The position numbers were made by a program, and so were the translations under genes. Below are positions 12,606-24,144 of a stretch of 64,000 nt of DNA, piece by piece. The notes below the pieces were generated by a model. That model was not told the DNA's origin. It was given only the letters and a program-made list of their open reading frames with translations, and did not search any database. Every line of letters starts with the position of its first letter. The stretch's first letter is position 1. The DNA is taken from NCBI RefSeq assembly GCF_001649575.2, contig NC_051443.1, positions 15,284,127 through 15,348,126 on the forward strand. The letters are read 5' to 3'. Origin of the DNA: Kryptolebias marmoratus (taxonomy: Eukaryota > Chordata > Actinopteri > Cyprinodontiformes > Rivulidae).

Positions 12606-15167
12606 CCCCAAACCAAAACAAACATTTTTAATCAATTAAATTAGAACTCGGTTGAGCCATGCTCATTTGAACACCCTGACAAGTGGCTCAAGATTATATT
12701 CTTTATGAATTGGCTCCATATAAATAAAACTTAACTGAACAGAATTGCTACTTTAGCTTTCTATTTAACATGTTGTATAATGTACTTGCATGTCAATATT
12801 ATTGCCCACTCCTTGGAATAAACACTTATATTGAATTGGCCCAAGGTCTTTGGGTGGAATAGCTTCTTTTCTTGAAAATACTATTACAAGCACAAACAGG
12901 CATCAGTGGAACAATAACTCTTCTGTGCCAACACTATGAACCTTGAAATGTGAAAATCATCCACGCAGCTAGAGTGAGACACAGAAATTATTACAGTGAA
13001 GCACATCATTTCTGGCGTGATGTGAAACAGGAAGAAGAGAGTCACTTTGTTCTTTCGATTGATTGCTTCTGTTTAACTCATTTAAAGGAAGAAAGCAGTT
13101 GACCATAGGGACTAAATTTATTGATAATATTATATTAGTTTTTGCAAAATATGTCACAGTGCATTGTCTGGCTGCATGTTTGTCTCGACACTTTAGATGT
13201 GCACCATCAGATAATTGTTCTCAAGTGATTATCTCTAAATTAGGCTGACAATATGTTATAATCAGTCAGCTACATCTTTTAGAATCCCTGATTTAACCTA
13301 CTTTATCTAAGCCCTGGTGGCACACTTAATCTCTTTAAAACATGCACAGAATTTATTAAAGTTGCAAAGGAAATAGCTAACAGGAAGTGGTTAAGCTGTG
13401 TCATTTGTTTTGAGTCAGTAGCAGAAAAGATGTCAAAATACAGCTATTAAGTATTTAATGGATACAATCCTAAATTTTGAAGAAACTGCGACTGCTGCAG
13501 AAAAGTCGAACATCATCAAAACAGTTGAAGAACAAAACCTTTTGCAGAGCGGATTGTGGACTTGGATATGGCTAATATCTCTCTAGAATCTGTAGATAAC
13601 TTTACCCAACTTCAAATGTAAAAGTAGTGCAGCTGTCACAGTGGGTGAGCAGCTCAGTGACATTCAAGTTTAATGACCAGCGGTCATAATTCTGAGTGAT
13701 GTGTTTCTACTACTAGATTAATCCTTTTTTGAAATGGTGTCTTTATTACTCAACTCTGAACAACTCCTATCATTTTTTGGTTGCCTATATACCTTTAGAA
13801 CTTTAGTTGACTAAACTTAGTTTTGCTATGCAACCACAAAATTCCTTTTGTATTCCTGAGCAATGTCTCTTCTTATTCAAAGGGGATAATCGGACACACA
13901 AAGCATGTGCTTGTAAAATTGTGTAAAGGTTAACTCAACAGACTGTGTAATCAAGCCAACATAAATCTTCCTGCTAACTGCTTGATCCTAACTTAAATGC
14001 CTTTGCCGAAAAGAAGACGCCACACTTTAATGATTATTTGCAAGGTGTGTTTCAGATTACAGGAAGAATGTGCTTCCAGACTACTGCACATCATTTGAAA
14101 CAAGGTGGGAAAGATGTTGAAAATGGGTCCCTTGGTAGCTTTGAAGCCCACACTTATAGTTGTGAAAACGTGAGCCACAAGGTTCTTCTGATTCCTTAGT
14201 TGGACTTCTGTGTGTACCCATTCAAAGTATAAGTAAATAATTTATGTGTGCCTACATAGACCCTTGGCAAATATAGTATTTTTAATTTTGCAAACACTTT
14301 TCACTTTAAAACATTTCATAATAACACAAACTGACCTATGTCATTTGATTCAGGTGATGACTGTAAATAAAAAAAATATGCTAAAATATTGTACATGTAT
14401 TCAGTTATGTATTACCATTAGTATTATTTTTTACAAATAAATATGTTTTAATAGGGCATATTGACTTTGAACAGTATAATAGCAGGTCAAGGTGCTTTTA
14501 ATTTCATCAAATATAAATGAAAAAAAAACTTACAGCTACATTTTTCTTCCTGGAGCAATTACTCACATATAACTGTATAGACTGCAGTTTTATTAGAGTC
14601 AAATGTTTGTCTTTAAAAAGTAGTGATTACTCAAACTTTGAAGTAAGTATACATTTATTCACTTGCGTTTTTTAAAGTCTCACTGTTTTTATCCAAATAA
14701 AGGTTGTCTGATTGCACAGCAAAAAAAGCAATGGAAAATCAGTACAGGAAGAAACTGTGAACATCAAATTTAAATTGTGCACATGTTGGTGGAATATATT
14801 AAAAACATAAACAAACAGGAAAGAGGACAGGTACAGCTAATTTCTTTAGCCGTGTTTACAATACTGTGTGGCAGATTGTGGGACAAAATCAATGTGTCAT
14901 ATTTATCAAGCTTTATTTACATATGTCATGGGTTAAAAAAGGAAAAGGTGGAAGGTGAGAAAATTGCATTCCAACTAAAGTTACAATATGGTAGGTTTTT
15001 TTAGTTAGACAAATTTATTATTTAGTGGATTAAAGTAAAAATTTACCTGTACGAAAAATGTATAGACAGAATTTCCTTGGTTCACATGTCACTACTAGCA
15101 CTGTGTTAAATGCTGAATTGATTTTAAAATTATTTTGCTTATTCTTAAAGCTTTGCATGGTGTAGGA

Positions 15168-15380
15168 CAGGGTCTCCAATCTTGGTCCTCGAGGGCCACC
15201 ATCCTGCATGTTTTACTTGTTTCTCTGCTCCAACATGCTTGATTTGAATCAATGGGAGATTAACAGGCTTCTGCAGAACATGAAGAGGTGATTTAACCAC
15301 TGAATCAGGTGTGTTGGAGCAGGGAAACAAGGAAAACATGCAGGATAGTGGCCCTCCAGGACCAGGATTGAAGACCCCTG
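15168..15380. mobile_element. hAT-type MITE with 8-bp target-site duplication
   Basis: The 213-bp element starts cagggtctccaatcttggtc and ends with the near reverse complement, ...ccaggattgaagacccctg. The two arms are roughly 85% complementary over about 80 bp (TGCATGTTTT, CTGCTCCAACA and GAGGGCCAC are shared). Flanks are gtgtagga (15160-15167) and gtgaagga (15381-15388), 7 of 8 identical, as expected of an 8-bp hAT duplication. The CAG...CTG ends and interior match a very common teleost non-autonomous element. No transposase is encoded. The minus-strand 64-codon frame inside is spurious. Confidence 0.85.
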
Positions 15381-18067
15381 GTGAAGGACCTTCTCTGCCC
15401 TTAATCCAGATCTCCTAGATCAATTACCAAATGGATCCATTTAGGATGTTTCCTGTTCTATGTAGATTAGACATTAAGGGAGATTGTGCCTTTCCAATAA
15501 CAACACCAAGGCTTTGGCACAAACTTTAATTGTTGGTCAACTTTCTTCTTTCTGTAATGATTTTGAAGACACAACTCAAGACAAATCTATTTCATTTAAC
15601 AACTTTATTGTGACATTTTAGGTAATTGGTCATTTATTACGACCAATTACCCAAAAGGTTATTTATTGTCAATAATTGTACTTGGTTTTATATATTTCTT
15701 TAAATAACCACTTTCTTTTTTTCTGCTTTTCCTTGAATTTAGTATTCTGTTGGCTAATAATTTGCACTTTATTTTTATGTACAACTCTTCAGTCAACTCT
15801 AGTTGTTTTAAATGTGGTTCACAAACAAAGTTGCTTTGATTCAAATTGACTTGATCTGAGGAAATCATAAGGTTATGTGAGAGCCTAAATGATGTGATGG
15901 ATATAACATTGTGCTTCATAATTGTTTGTTCTTTGGCATAAAAATGCAAAATTATTCTGAGTCACAGCATTAAAATGATTCTGAATACTTGGAGCACCTT
16001 CTTTGGTCATGGATAAACGGATGAGCCTGCATGTGTGGATGGATGAATGAACTTTTACGAGATGCAATCAAGATAAGATTGTTTGGTTCTGATGGGATCT
16101 CAGTCAGGACCATTAGAGGACTTAGACAGTCCCAACAGTATATAGTGGTACTTAAGTACCAGCTGTTGAGAAGATGACATTTACAGGTGGCATCAAGACT
16201 GTGTGTGGTCATGTCAAAAAATACTGTCTGACGATATGACTCCAATTCAAGTTTGGTATCAAGGATATCCCAACAAAATTACAATCCAAACCACACAGTT
16301 AAAATTCCACTCTAAAGTAGACAAAATAATAATAATAATAATTTTGGCTTGGTCAAGTACTGTAAATTTTTGGATTTAAATTATCATTCATTTTTAGTTG
16401 TTTTTTTTGTAGAGTAATGAAGTAAAACACAACCCCATTCAGAGAAGAATTGCTGAAAAATGTCTAAAATATGACAGGATAACATTTCTTTGGAAACACT
16501 GGTATCTAGATTGCCAATAAAATATGGCATTTAACTTAAATGGGAAACTCTAAAGAGAAAGTATTTTAATCGTAGTAATGAAAGGTGTAGTCATTTTTGT
16601 TATTCCATCCTAATGCTTGGCTTTATTTATGATATAAATAATGATCAACTAGTTTTAAAATTGTATTTATTTAAAAACGCATAAACAAATGTAATTTATT
16701 CATCTTTTATTTGATATGGTTCTTTAACTTTTACTAAAATTTGTGACTGCAGTTTAGAATGCAGTCATTTTAAACTCCTAATCCTCATTTAGAAAAGCAT
16801 CTGAAAAAAAAAAAAAAAACAAGGAATTAAAATTGTTTGTTGGTTTTGCTCCTTCCTGAAGGGATAAAATGTGAATTTTTATAGTTTTGTGCCTTTATAC
16901 GGGTCAACATAAGGCAGTCAGCTTTATTTACTCCGGGAGCAGTGCCTATATAGTGGTTCATTTAACTCTCAGTGGCTTAAGATTTAACATAGGCATTTAT
17001 TGACTTTTAAGGTGTATGCAGTCATTGTTTATGTCCTTCTGAGCTGATCTCAGCTGTGGAGTGTGTGTGTGTGTGCTCTTGCGGGAGGGGGGGCTTTATG
17101 TTTTCATATTTTCCATCCATCTACCCACGTATTATACAGGAAGTCAAACATGAGCAGAACATTTTCTCCAATATTAAACATACCTACAACTTAATTGTAT
17201 AAAATGTTGCCTAAACACTCTTCACAGGGTGCACTTTAATATTTTCCATAATTAAATTCTTTAATCGAATAAAAAAAACACCACAATCAGAAAAAATGAA
17301 AGTATAAATGTGTTTTGTTATTAGATGATGGCATACATCCTCAAGGTAGTAATTTTGTTCCTTCTTTTTCTTTTATTAGTAGTTGTAGTCACATCACAGA
17401 AGTGAAGTGTGAAGGGATTGTGTCTTTATCCTTTTCAAAAAGTTTCACTTTCAAAAGATACAGTCTAATCATCTTATTCATCTATGACCATTTCTGTGAA
17501 ACTTGAAGCTATGTACTATGACATTCATGTTCAGCGATTGAAATGAGGAGCTCAGTGGCTGGCTTTCGCTCAAATGGCGAGATGGAGGTAGCAGCACCCG
17601 TGAGTAACTGACCTGACCTGACCTCCACAATCGACTGCTGAGCTGCCAGCTGAATATCCCTGTTTGTTCTGCATTGCAAGCTGTCCAATCAACTGCACAA
17701 AACCCAGCTCAGACTCCCCTCAGAACCCATACCGCAGATTTTAAAGCATGTATAAAACTAATTCTCTCTATGCTGCTGCAATTTTCTTTCTTTCTTCTTT
17801 TTTTTTTAAATCAGTTGTGAAAATAAACATAAAACTTGTATTTTGATAGCTTGTAAATATTTCAGTGGGATCCTTCTGTTAGTATAACTGCCACTGCAAA
17901 TGTTTTTCAACAGCGAAGAAAAATAGCTGTAAAATTATGTACATTAGGAACCGCCTAATGCATCTTTAATGGACAAGGCAGCCAAGCCAACTTAAATGAT
18001 AATTAATTGACCCAGAAGAAGAAAAAAAAGTGTTCCTCTCTGTGCTTTTTCGATGTCTGTAACACAG

Positions 18068-18152
18068 GAGAATGCAGCTGTCATGAGGGTTATTCCCCTG
18101 ATCCTGCCCATAAACACCTTTGTGTTCGCAGCGACTGGGGTCGCAACGAAGG
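18068..18152 (+). CDS. astn2: astn2 exon d: first EGF-like element
   Basis: Internal exon, 85 bp, phase 1 to phase 2. The acceptor is gatgtctgtaacacag. The donor is gtaagt at 18153, which leaves two bases (gg) of a glycine codon. It encodes [18 protein letters not shown] followed by [10 protein letters not shown] and a split Gly. The C-x-C-x6-Y-type pattern and the C-terminal Cys form the EGF-like element that follows the exon c block in ASTN2; the next exon supplies the single base that completes Gly before Pro-Trp-Pro-Tyr. Two minus-strand open frames overlap here and are shadows. The exon is short and asymmetric, so skipping it would break the frame. Confidence 0.95.
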
Positions 18153-19953
18153 GTAAGTCCTGTCTTTTTATTCCACTCATGTCTGGACACTCCCTCCTAC
18201 TTTAACCAGATTTTATTTCACAGTCTCTAACCTCAGCTCCACTAGCAGTTCTTTTTAACTTTACATAAAGGTAAGGGTGATTGTGTACATAAATAGATTT
18301 TTTTTAAAGTTTTTACGTTAAGATTTAAATTCCTACAGTGTAGGTTCATCCTATGAGTATTAGAATGAATAAACCCAAAGTTAAAAATGAATCCGACAGC
18401 TTGCGGAACACTTACAGGAGTGTAAAATTTGAAGGAGTTGCAGTTAATGGAATAAAATATGCATATGTTTTGTACTGTGTTCACAATATTAGTCAAGAAG
18501 GCAATGAGTCTTCAGTAATAAGTATGTAGGAGGGAAGTTATAGGGTGTAATTAAATGAGCAGAGGAGGACATAAAGCATGAAACTGAAAAAAAGTCACTG
18601 AAAAAGGAGAAAGACAAACCCACTCTCTATGACCTTTTTTGACAATTAGTTTGCTTTTTCAATCAATGCTCACTTTTTCTATTTCAGCCTTGCTTGTCAT
18701 CTGATGTCCTCAGTCCAGTCAATGATCACGTTTCCATTCACTGATTTGTAGAAGGAGCAGCAGCAATTGATCTAATCCCTTATATTTGATGGGAATACAG
18801 TTGGAATACAGTTGTTTAGACTTAGTTTTTAAGTTCTAATTATTATGCATTCATGTGGAAAATATGATTACACCCTCTTTGAATTCTCAATTTTTATCTC
18901 TCGAATCAAAAGCAAGGGTCTTCTCGTCCTCAGTAGGTCTTGAAATGAGGTAAATACAATCTCAGCTAAACATCAAATAATATTCAACAATGTGTCATAA
19001 ATAAATTAAATGCATTTAAACAACTGATTATCAGCAAGTGATACAATCTCTAAAAAAGCAGACAATTTACTGTTCAAGAACACTTGTGTGTGAGTTAGCA
19101 AAATGCCAAGAAAAAAAGTAATGTTAGAGAAGCAATAGCTGCTGTCAATCAATCTAGGAAATGTTATAAGGCCTTTTGCAAACAATACGAGTCCCTCAGT
19201 CCTCTGTGAAAAGGATGAAACTGTGCAATCCTCAGATAAATGACCAGGAGAGCTGCATTTCACAATCTACAGGACTCAATATGTTAAATACAAAACAATA
19301 TTAATGATAAAGGGGTAGTTCAGATATTTTGAAGTCGGTTTTTGTGTGTTTTCTGCAGTAGATGGGAGTGAGAGTGATTTATCTGAGTGTAGAAAATCAG
19401 AGTTAATTTGTCATGGCAGATTCAAGCAATTCTGTTGATCAAGAGAACCCATTTTATAGCAATTTTCTATTATCAAAAACAACTTAAACCTGATAAATTC
19501 CATAGTGGTTCAACTGAATAAATTATTGTAAGCATCCACGTCACTTTGGTATCATTTGGTTATTTGCATAAATATGAGTATTTACACTGAAGAATTGCCC
19601 TGTTGGAAAAGGGTTTTGTGTGAATCATAAGTTGCAAAATGGACTGCATTAAGCATATTAAGTCTGCTTAACTACCTAAAATAAAAATATTAGACAGTCA
19701 CTACCTCTTTAAATTTGGTTCACTTTGAGCAACAGGTCCTTGGTAACTTGCACTCGTTGAACTGACCTTGAACTTTTTTTTAAGAGTCAGATTTGAGTTT
19801 GTTTGTTTGAAAGGTTGAAGCCAGCTACAAGTATCGTTTTAAAGAAGACTGAATCAACATTTCACAATAATGCGAGTGACTGATAAAGCCAAATGAACAA
19901 TTCTTACTTGAAGCTTTTCTAATTGTCGTCCTTCTTTCTCATCTTCTGTCAAG
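18153..19953 (+). other. astn2: intron between exons d and e
   Basis: 1,801 bp, phase 2. AT-rich, no recognisable repeat longer than a short homopolymer, no coding or RNA gene seen. Confidence 0.85.
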
Positions 19954-20028
19954 TCCTTGGCCATATGCAAACTTGGAGAAAGGTTATGACCTTGTTACGG
20001 GACAGCAGGCCCCAGAGAGAATCTTCAG
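19954..20028 (+). CDS. astn2: astn2 exon e: linker PWPYANLEKGYDLVTG
   Basis: Internal exon, 75 bp, phase 2 to phase 2, between tcttctgtcaag and gtgagt. The first base completes Gly. The exon then reads PWPYANLEKGYDLVTG and QQAPERIF, with a split Arg/Ser codon at the end. The motif PWPY..LE.GYDLVTG.QAPE is strongly conserved in astrotactins. The overlapping + strand open frame beginning at 19923 is in a different frame and is not coding. The exon is symmetric and could be skipped in frame. The exons on either side are 1.8 and 2.4 kb away, the tightest cluster in the window apart from the last two. Confidence 0.95.
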
Positions 20029-22459
20029 GTGAGTCCTACGCCTCGGTGCATCTCTTGAGTGCACAACTTGAACCAGCCATCTGTGACTCCGTGGACACAG
20101 AGTAGCTGCATTCTTGGCATGAATTCACATGTGAGTTGCATGTGTGTGACAGAGCATACAGATAAGTAGGTTGCGGATGCACGTAAATACAGCTGGATAG
20201 ATAAGAAAAGACACCTCGTGCTGGAGGGAAGTCTCACCAATGGTCGGTCAGTCTTGTCTGTTTCCAGAATAGCCCAGGGAGTAGTTCTGGTTGGAATCCA
20301 TTCAAAGGCTTTTACTGCCATTTTCAGTGCACTTCTCTGTCTTGATGGGATCATCGTGTTTGACATTTTTCATGGAGTGAAAAGCTCAAAGGTCCCATTC
20401 AGTGTCACTCAGCTGCTCTTTTTAACCAGCCCCCCTACCAAACTATATTAACTGGTGTACAGTAAAAAAAAAAAAAAAAAAAAAATTGGCAACAGGTTTG
20501 TAAAATTTAACTTTATTTCATGCTCCAAACCCCTCCACTGACTCTAATCTTCTTCACACTGACCTTGCAGAGTTAGCTGCTCTTTGAGTTCTCTATAAGG
20601 ACGGATGCACTGAATTTTGTGTTTATTTTTTGCACACACAAAAAAATAAGAGCTCTTCACCTTCTAACTGTGCACTGCCATTTAGAAGCACTACAGTATG
20701 TTGGAGAGCCAGCAGAACACACACAGTAAAGGTAGACCGTAACGAAACACACACAACCAGTTAGAGTAAAATGCATTCAGCCTTGAACACACAGATACAG
20801 ATAACCAACACGCTCAGTAAAGTTCCAGCAACGAAGCGGAAGCCTATATTGGCCTTAAATGTGAGAAAGTTTTGTATCATTGCTGTGTGGAGTAGGAAGT
20901 CTGCAGCGCTCTTCAGATGGATAGAGTCAGTTCTCTATGTCAGTGAAAAGAGGAGGTTTATTGTAACAGGGATTAGTTTCGCAGTTGGAGAGCCGTATAG
21001 AAAATTGGGACTCCCTTCTAACTTTCTTCCTGATAATAGAAACACTCAGAAAAAAAAGCATCTTTTGATCTCAAGGTATGAGGACTACACAAGAAATGGA
21101 TTTAAGTCAAATATATTTTAAATTGCCAAATATTGAGAAGAAGCCAGAAGTATTCGAACCCAGGAGGCAAAAATGTATTTGGATTCTTTGATCCTAGTCA
21201 GGGGTTTGTACAAGTAAAGGTTTTACTGCGTGGTTTGGCAGTGTCATGAAAACTGAATATTGCAACGATCAGGTTTTGCACAAACAGTGACACGTTAAAC
21301 TTGATCAACATCATTACATACAAAGAAATCAAGCTCCACAACTGCTTCAGAAAGAGGTACATATTGTTCCAGCTGTACCTTAGCGTGGAATGAGGGCAAT
21401 TCCCTAACAACTGAAACAGTCCTCGAATCCCTCCTTTTTGGTTCTTATTCCAAAACCATTAAAAACAACAATTGCAAAACAGCTGATATTTCTTGTGCTG
21501 TCTGTAAAATAATTTGTGTTTTTATTCCAGAATGACAAGTCACAGCCCCCTGAATGGTCACAGGGGACCAGCATACGCATCAGACACTACACTCCCCCAC
21601 AGCTTCCTCTAATGTATTTCTTCAAATACTGTTTGTTACCAACTGTGCCACAGATTCACCACAAAGCAGCATTTAAACTAGTCGCATTACAAGCTCTGTA
21701 TTGTAAGCTGTTTGTTTTCTCCTCGCTGTAACAGAACTGTGGAATTATTTATTTGCTAATTGTGGATCTACGTTTGTACAGGGCGATCTGAAAAAAAGAG
21801 TTCAGAAAGATAGATTTTTTTAACAGGTATTTCCGAATGTTTCAGAAACCTGTTTGGAGCAAAATTGTTAATTTTGATACCTTTTGTTTTGTGTTTTTTA
21901 TTCCACAAAATTCAAGGAATGCTATCAAGGCTATCTTGGTATCATTTGGTATTATTTATTATCCAAACATAGTATATGCAGCAGCCAAAGAGGTACTAAC
22001 TTTAACGATGACTTGCTGATTAATGTAAACTATTTCAGATTATGTTTCTGCAAAGCCAGAAAAGTTAAAAAAAGAAAGAATGAAACAAGTCTAAACATTT
22101 GGCTAAGCCTTCAAGTATTACTAGATGAACTCAAAGGTAGTTGACTCATAAAAGTAAACATAACCCATATAAGATTAATCTGAAACTGCTTATCAGTCAC
22201 TATTTGAATGTAACATAAAACAAAGTTTTATATGGAGTCTAATTGGCAATATGCAAATGATGACTCTATTATACCTTTCCCACACAATCACACAATCAGT
22301 GAATCTGTTAGTGTTACCGTTCAGTCATTGTTATGATCAGATATTCAGCAGTGTGTTCGTAGTGTATGTTGCTCATTGTGTGCTGGTCTATACTAATAAA
22401 ATATGATAATGTCATTAGAGCACACCTGACATTTATGTCTTGTTGTCATGCCAACACAG
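20029..22459 (+). other. astn2: intron between exons e and f
   Basis: 2,431 bp, phase 2. It holds a 22-A run at 20464-20485. A 116-codon + frame (20771-21121) and a 113-codon minus frame (20025-20366) have no recognisable family and no gene structure. I see no transposon. Confidence 0.8.
20464..20485. repeat. poly(A) run, 22 bp
   Basis: Uninterrupted run of 22 A. The sequence upstream shows no LINE or SINE body that would make it a retroposon tail. Confidence 0.95.
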
Positions 22460-22597
22460 ATCATTCTACAGTCTGGGCCAGGGGTTGTGGCTGCCTGTCA
22501 GCAAAAGCTTTGTAGTGCCACCGGTGGAACTGTCAATCAACCCCATCGCCAGCTGCAAGACAGATGTGTTGGTCACCGAAGATCCAGGAGAGGTCAG
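22460..22597 (+). CDS. astn2: astn2 exon f: [12 protein letters not shown] block
   Basis: Internal exon, 138 bp, phase 2 to phase 2. The acceptor is catgccaacacag and the donor is gtcagt. It encodes (R)[45 protein letters not shown] and a split Arg. This is the astrotactin segment immediately before the second EGF-like element. No catalytic motif is expected or seen. The open frame starting at the ATG at 22448 reads the same DNA one base off and should not be annotated. The acceptor's pyrimidine tract is weak, with several purines; conservation of the protein makes the exon secure despite this. Confidence 0.95.
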
Positions 22598-24111
22598 GTC
22601 AGTCTGACTCAGAACAGACCGCTACAGGTCTGGTAATTTAAATTTTTTTAGAACTTCAACCAAATTAAAAAAAAAAAAGTTGTTGTTTTTTTATAATTCT
22701 AAACTCGTTTCACTTAAAGCTTAAGTGACAAACACACGCTTTCATGAAGTACTTAAGCCCTAACAGTGTTCCCTTTTAGTTGGCGTACATGCTGTTTCCA
22801 TGACAGTAGTGTTGATATTATAAATATGACATTAAGGTAAAAAAGTGTTACATACAAGAGGCCAAAACTACTATAACAAACATATGTAGATAAATATTGT
22901 ACTTGAACCATCTTATTTCTTTTGTTTGTTGTAGCCACTGCCCTTTAGCAAAGCTGACAATAATTATTAGTGTGGAGATAGGCCATAAACAATAGTGAAG
23001 AAAATATCTAAAGCACTGAATTTAGATTTTTAAGGCACATTTCTTTTCACTCCCATGTGAAATCACCGAACATCTCTTTCGAAAGTCGATGTTGTGCAAA
23101 AATACATATTTACTGAAGTTGGGATTCAGTTGGAAAGAACTTTACGGAGCATGCAGAGTGTATTCAGAATCACATATAACCTGATACATAACTCTTCAAG
23201 AATTGGGACAAAACATGTAAACACATAAATGTGCTTTTTTGATACTACTTTACAAAAAGACTGCACTCATAAAAGATTTACATTGCTTCAAAATATGGTT
23301 GTTAATTAGATTTTAAACACTATGAATTAATAAAAAACATTTATTAAATAGTTCTAACACACATTTTCTACATTGATGCAAGTTTTGTGTTTGTCAAGGT
23401 CAATCACTTTACTATTAGTTTCTCCTGGTAAGTTTTTGCTCAACTTATTTTTTCTTGTTTGTAATACTTTATTAGGCTACTCCTAACAAATGTTTAATGT
23501 TGATATTCTAGCTCATGAAGACCTTGCCGCAATCTAGGTAAAAAGATTAATGTGAGCTTGCTATTTGTCAAGAAACAGGTCTTTATTTTGCTTTTTATTT
23601 GTTTTATGTTATTTGTCATGACACTACATCTCCTTGTCAATGGTTTATAAGGTGTTTAAAGCTTAATAACTGGATTATGAACTATTTATTGACCATTTAT
23701 TTATTAACTTGTTGTAAAATAGGACTAATATTTTTATATAAGATAATGTTTAAGGTGGACAGAGGTATGTAATAGCCTTCCTCTTTATTTGTTTATTATG
23801 AAAGGTCCACATTTAAATATTTAACACTCATTATACAGCATTTTTTTTATTTTCAGTTTTGTTCAAACCACAAATTCTCCAACAGGAAAATTACCTCTCT
23901 ACAACTGGGCAAAAAATCCCCATGATTTTAATGCAATATTCTAGTTTCCATATCTATTGTGTTGAAAATATTACAAAATCCAAACTTTAAAAGAAATAAA
24001 AAGCCAATTTAACTCACTTCTGTTTTCAAAAATGTTTCATATCTTAAAAAAAAAAGAAACAACATGCATCAGTCTTTATTTCATCACTTACATTTACCTG
24101 CTTCCCCCCCC

Positions 24112-24139
<28 letters not shown>
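24112..24139. repeat. (CA)n microsatellite
   Basis: About 14 CA units, preceded directly by a run of nine C. Confidence 0.97.

Positions 24140-24144
<5 letters not shown>

Larger units (their letters stand above)
8513..18067 (+). other. astn2: intron between exons c and d
   Basis: 9,555 bp, phase 1. It holds an antisense LINE relic at about 12140-12605 and a hAT-type MITE at 15168-15380 (separate entries). Other visible elements are short TA, ATA and GT runs (11037-11051, 16327-16342, 17060-17075), a run of 16 or more A at about 16805, and a perfect 16-bp palindrome at 16146-16161. The 17540-17700 stretch is GC-richer than its surroundings. No gene recognised. Confidence 0.85.

Noticed and set aside
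20771..21121. 116-codon + strand frame
   Set aside because: No recognisable domain or bias; consistent with a chance opening in intron sequence.
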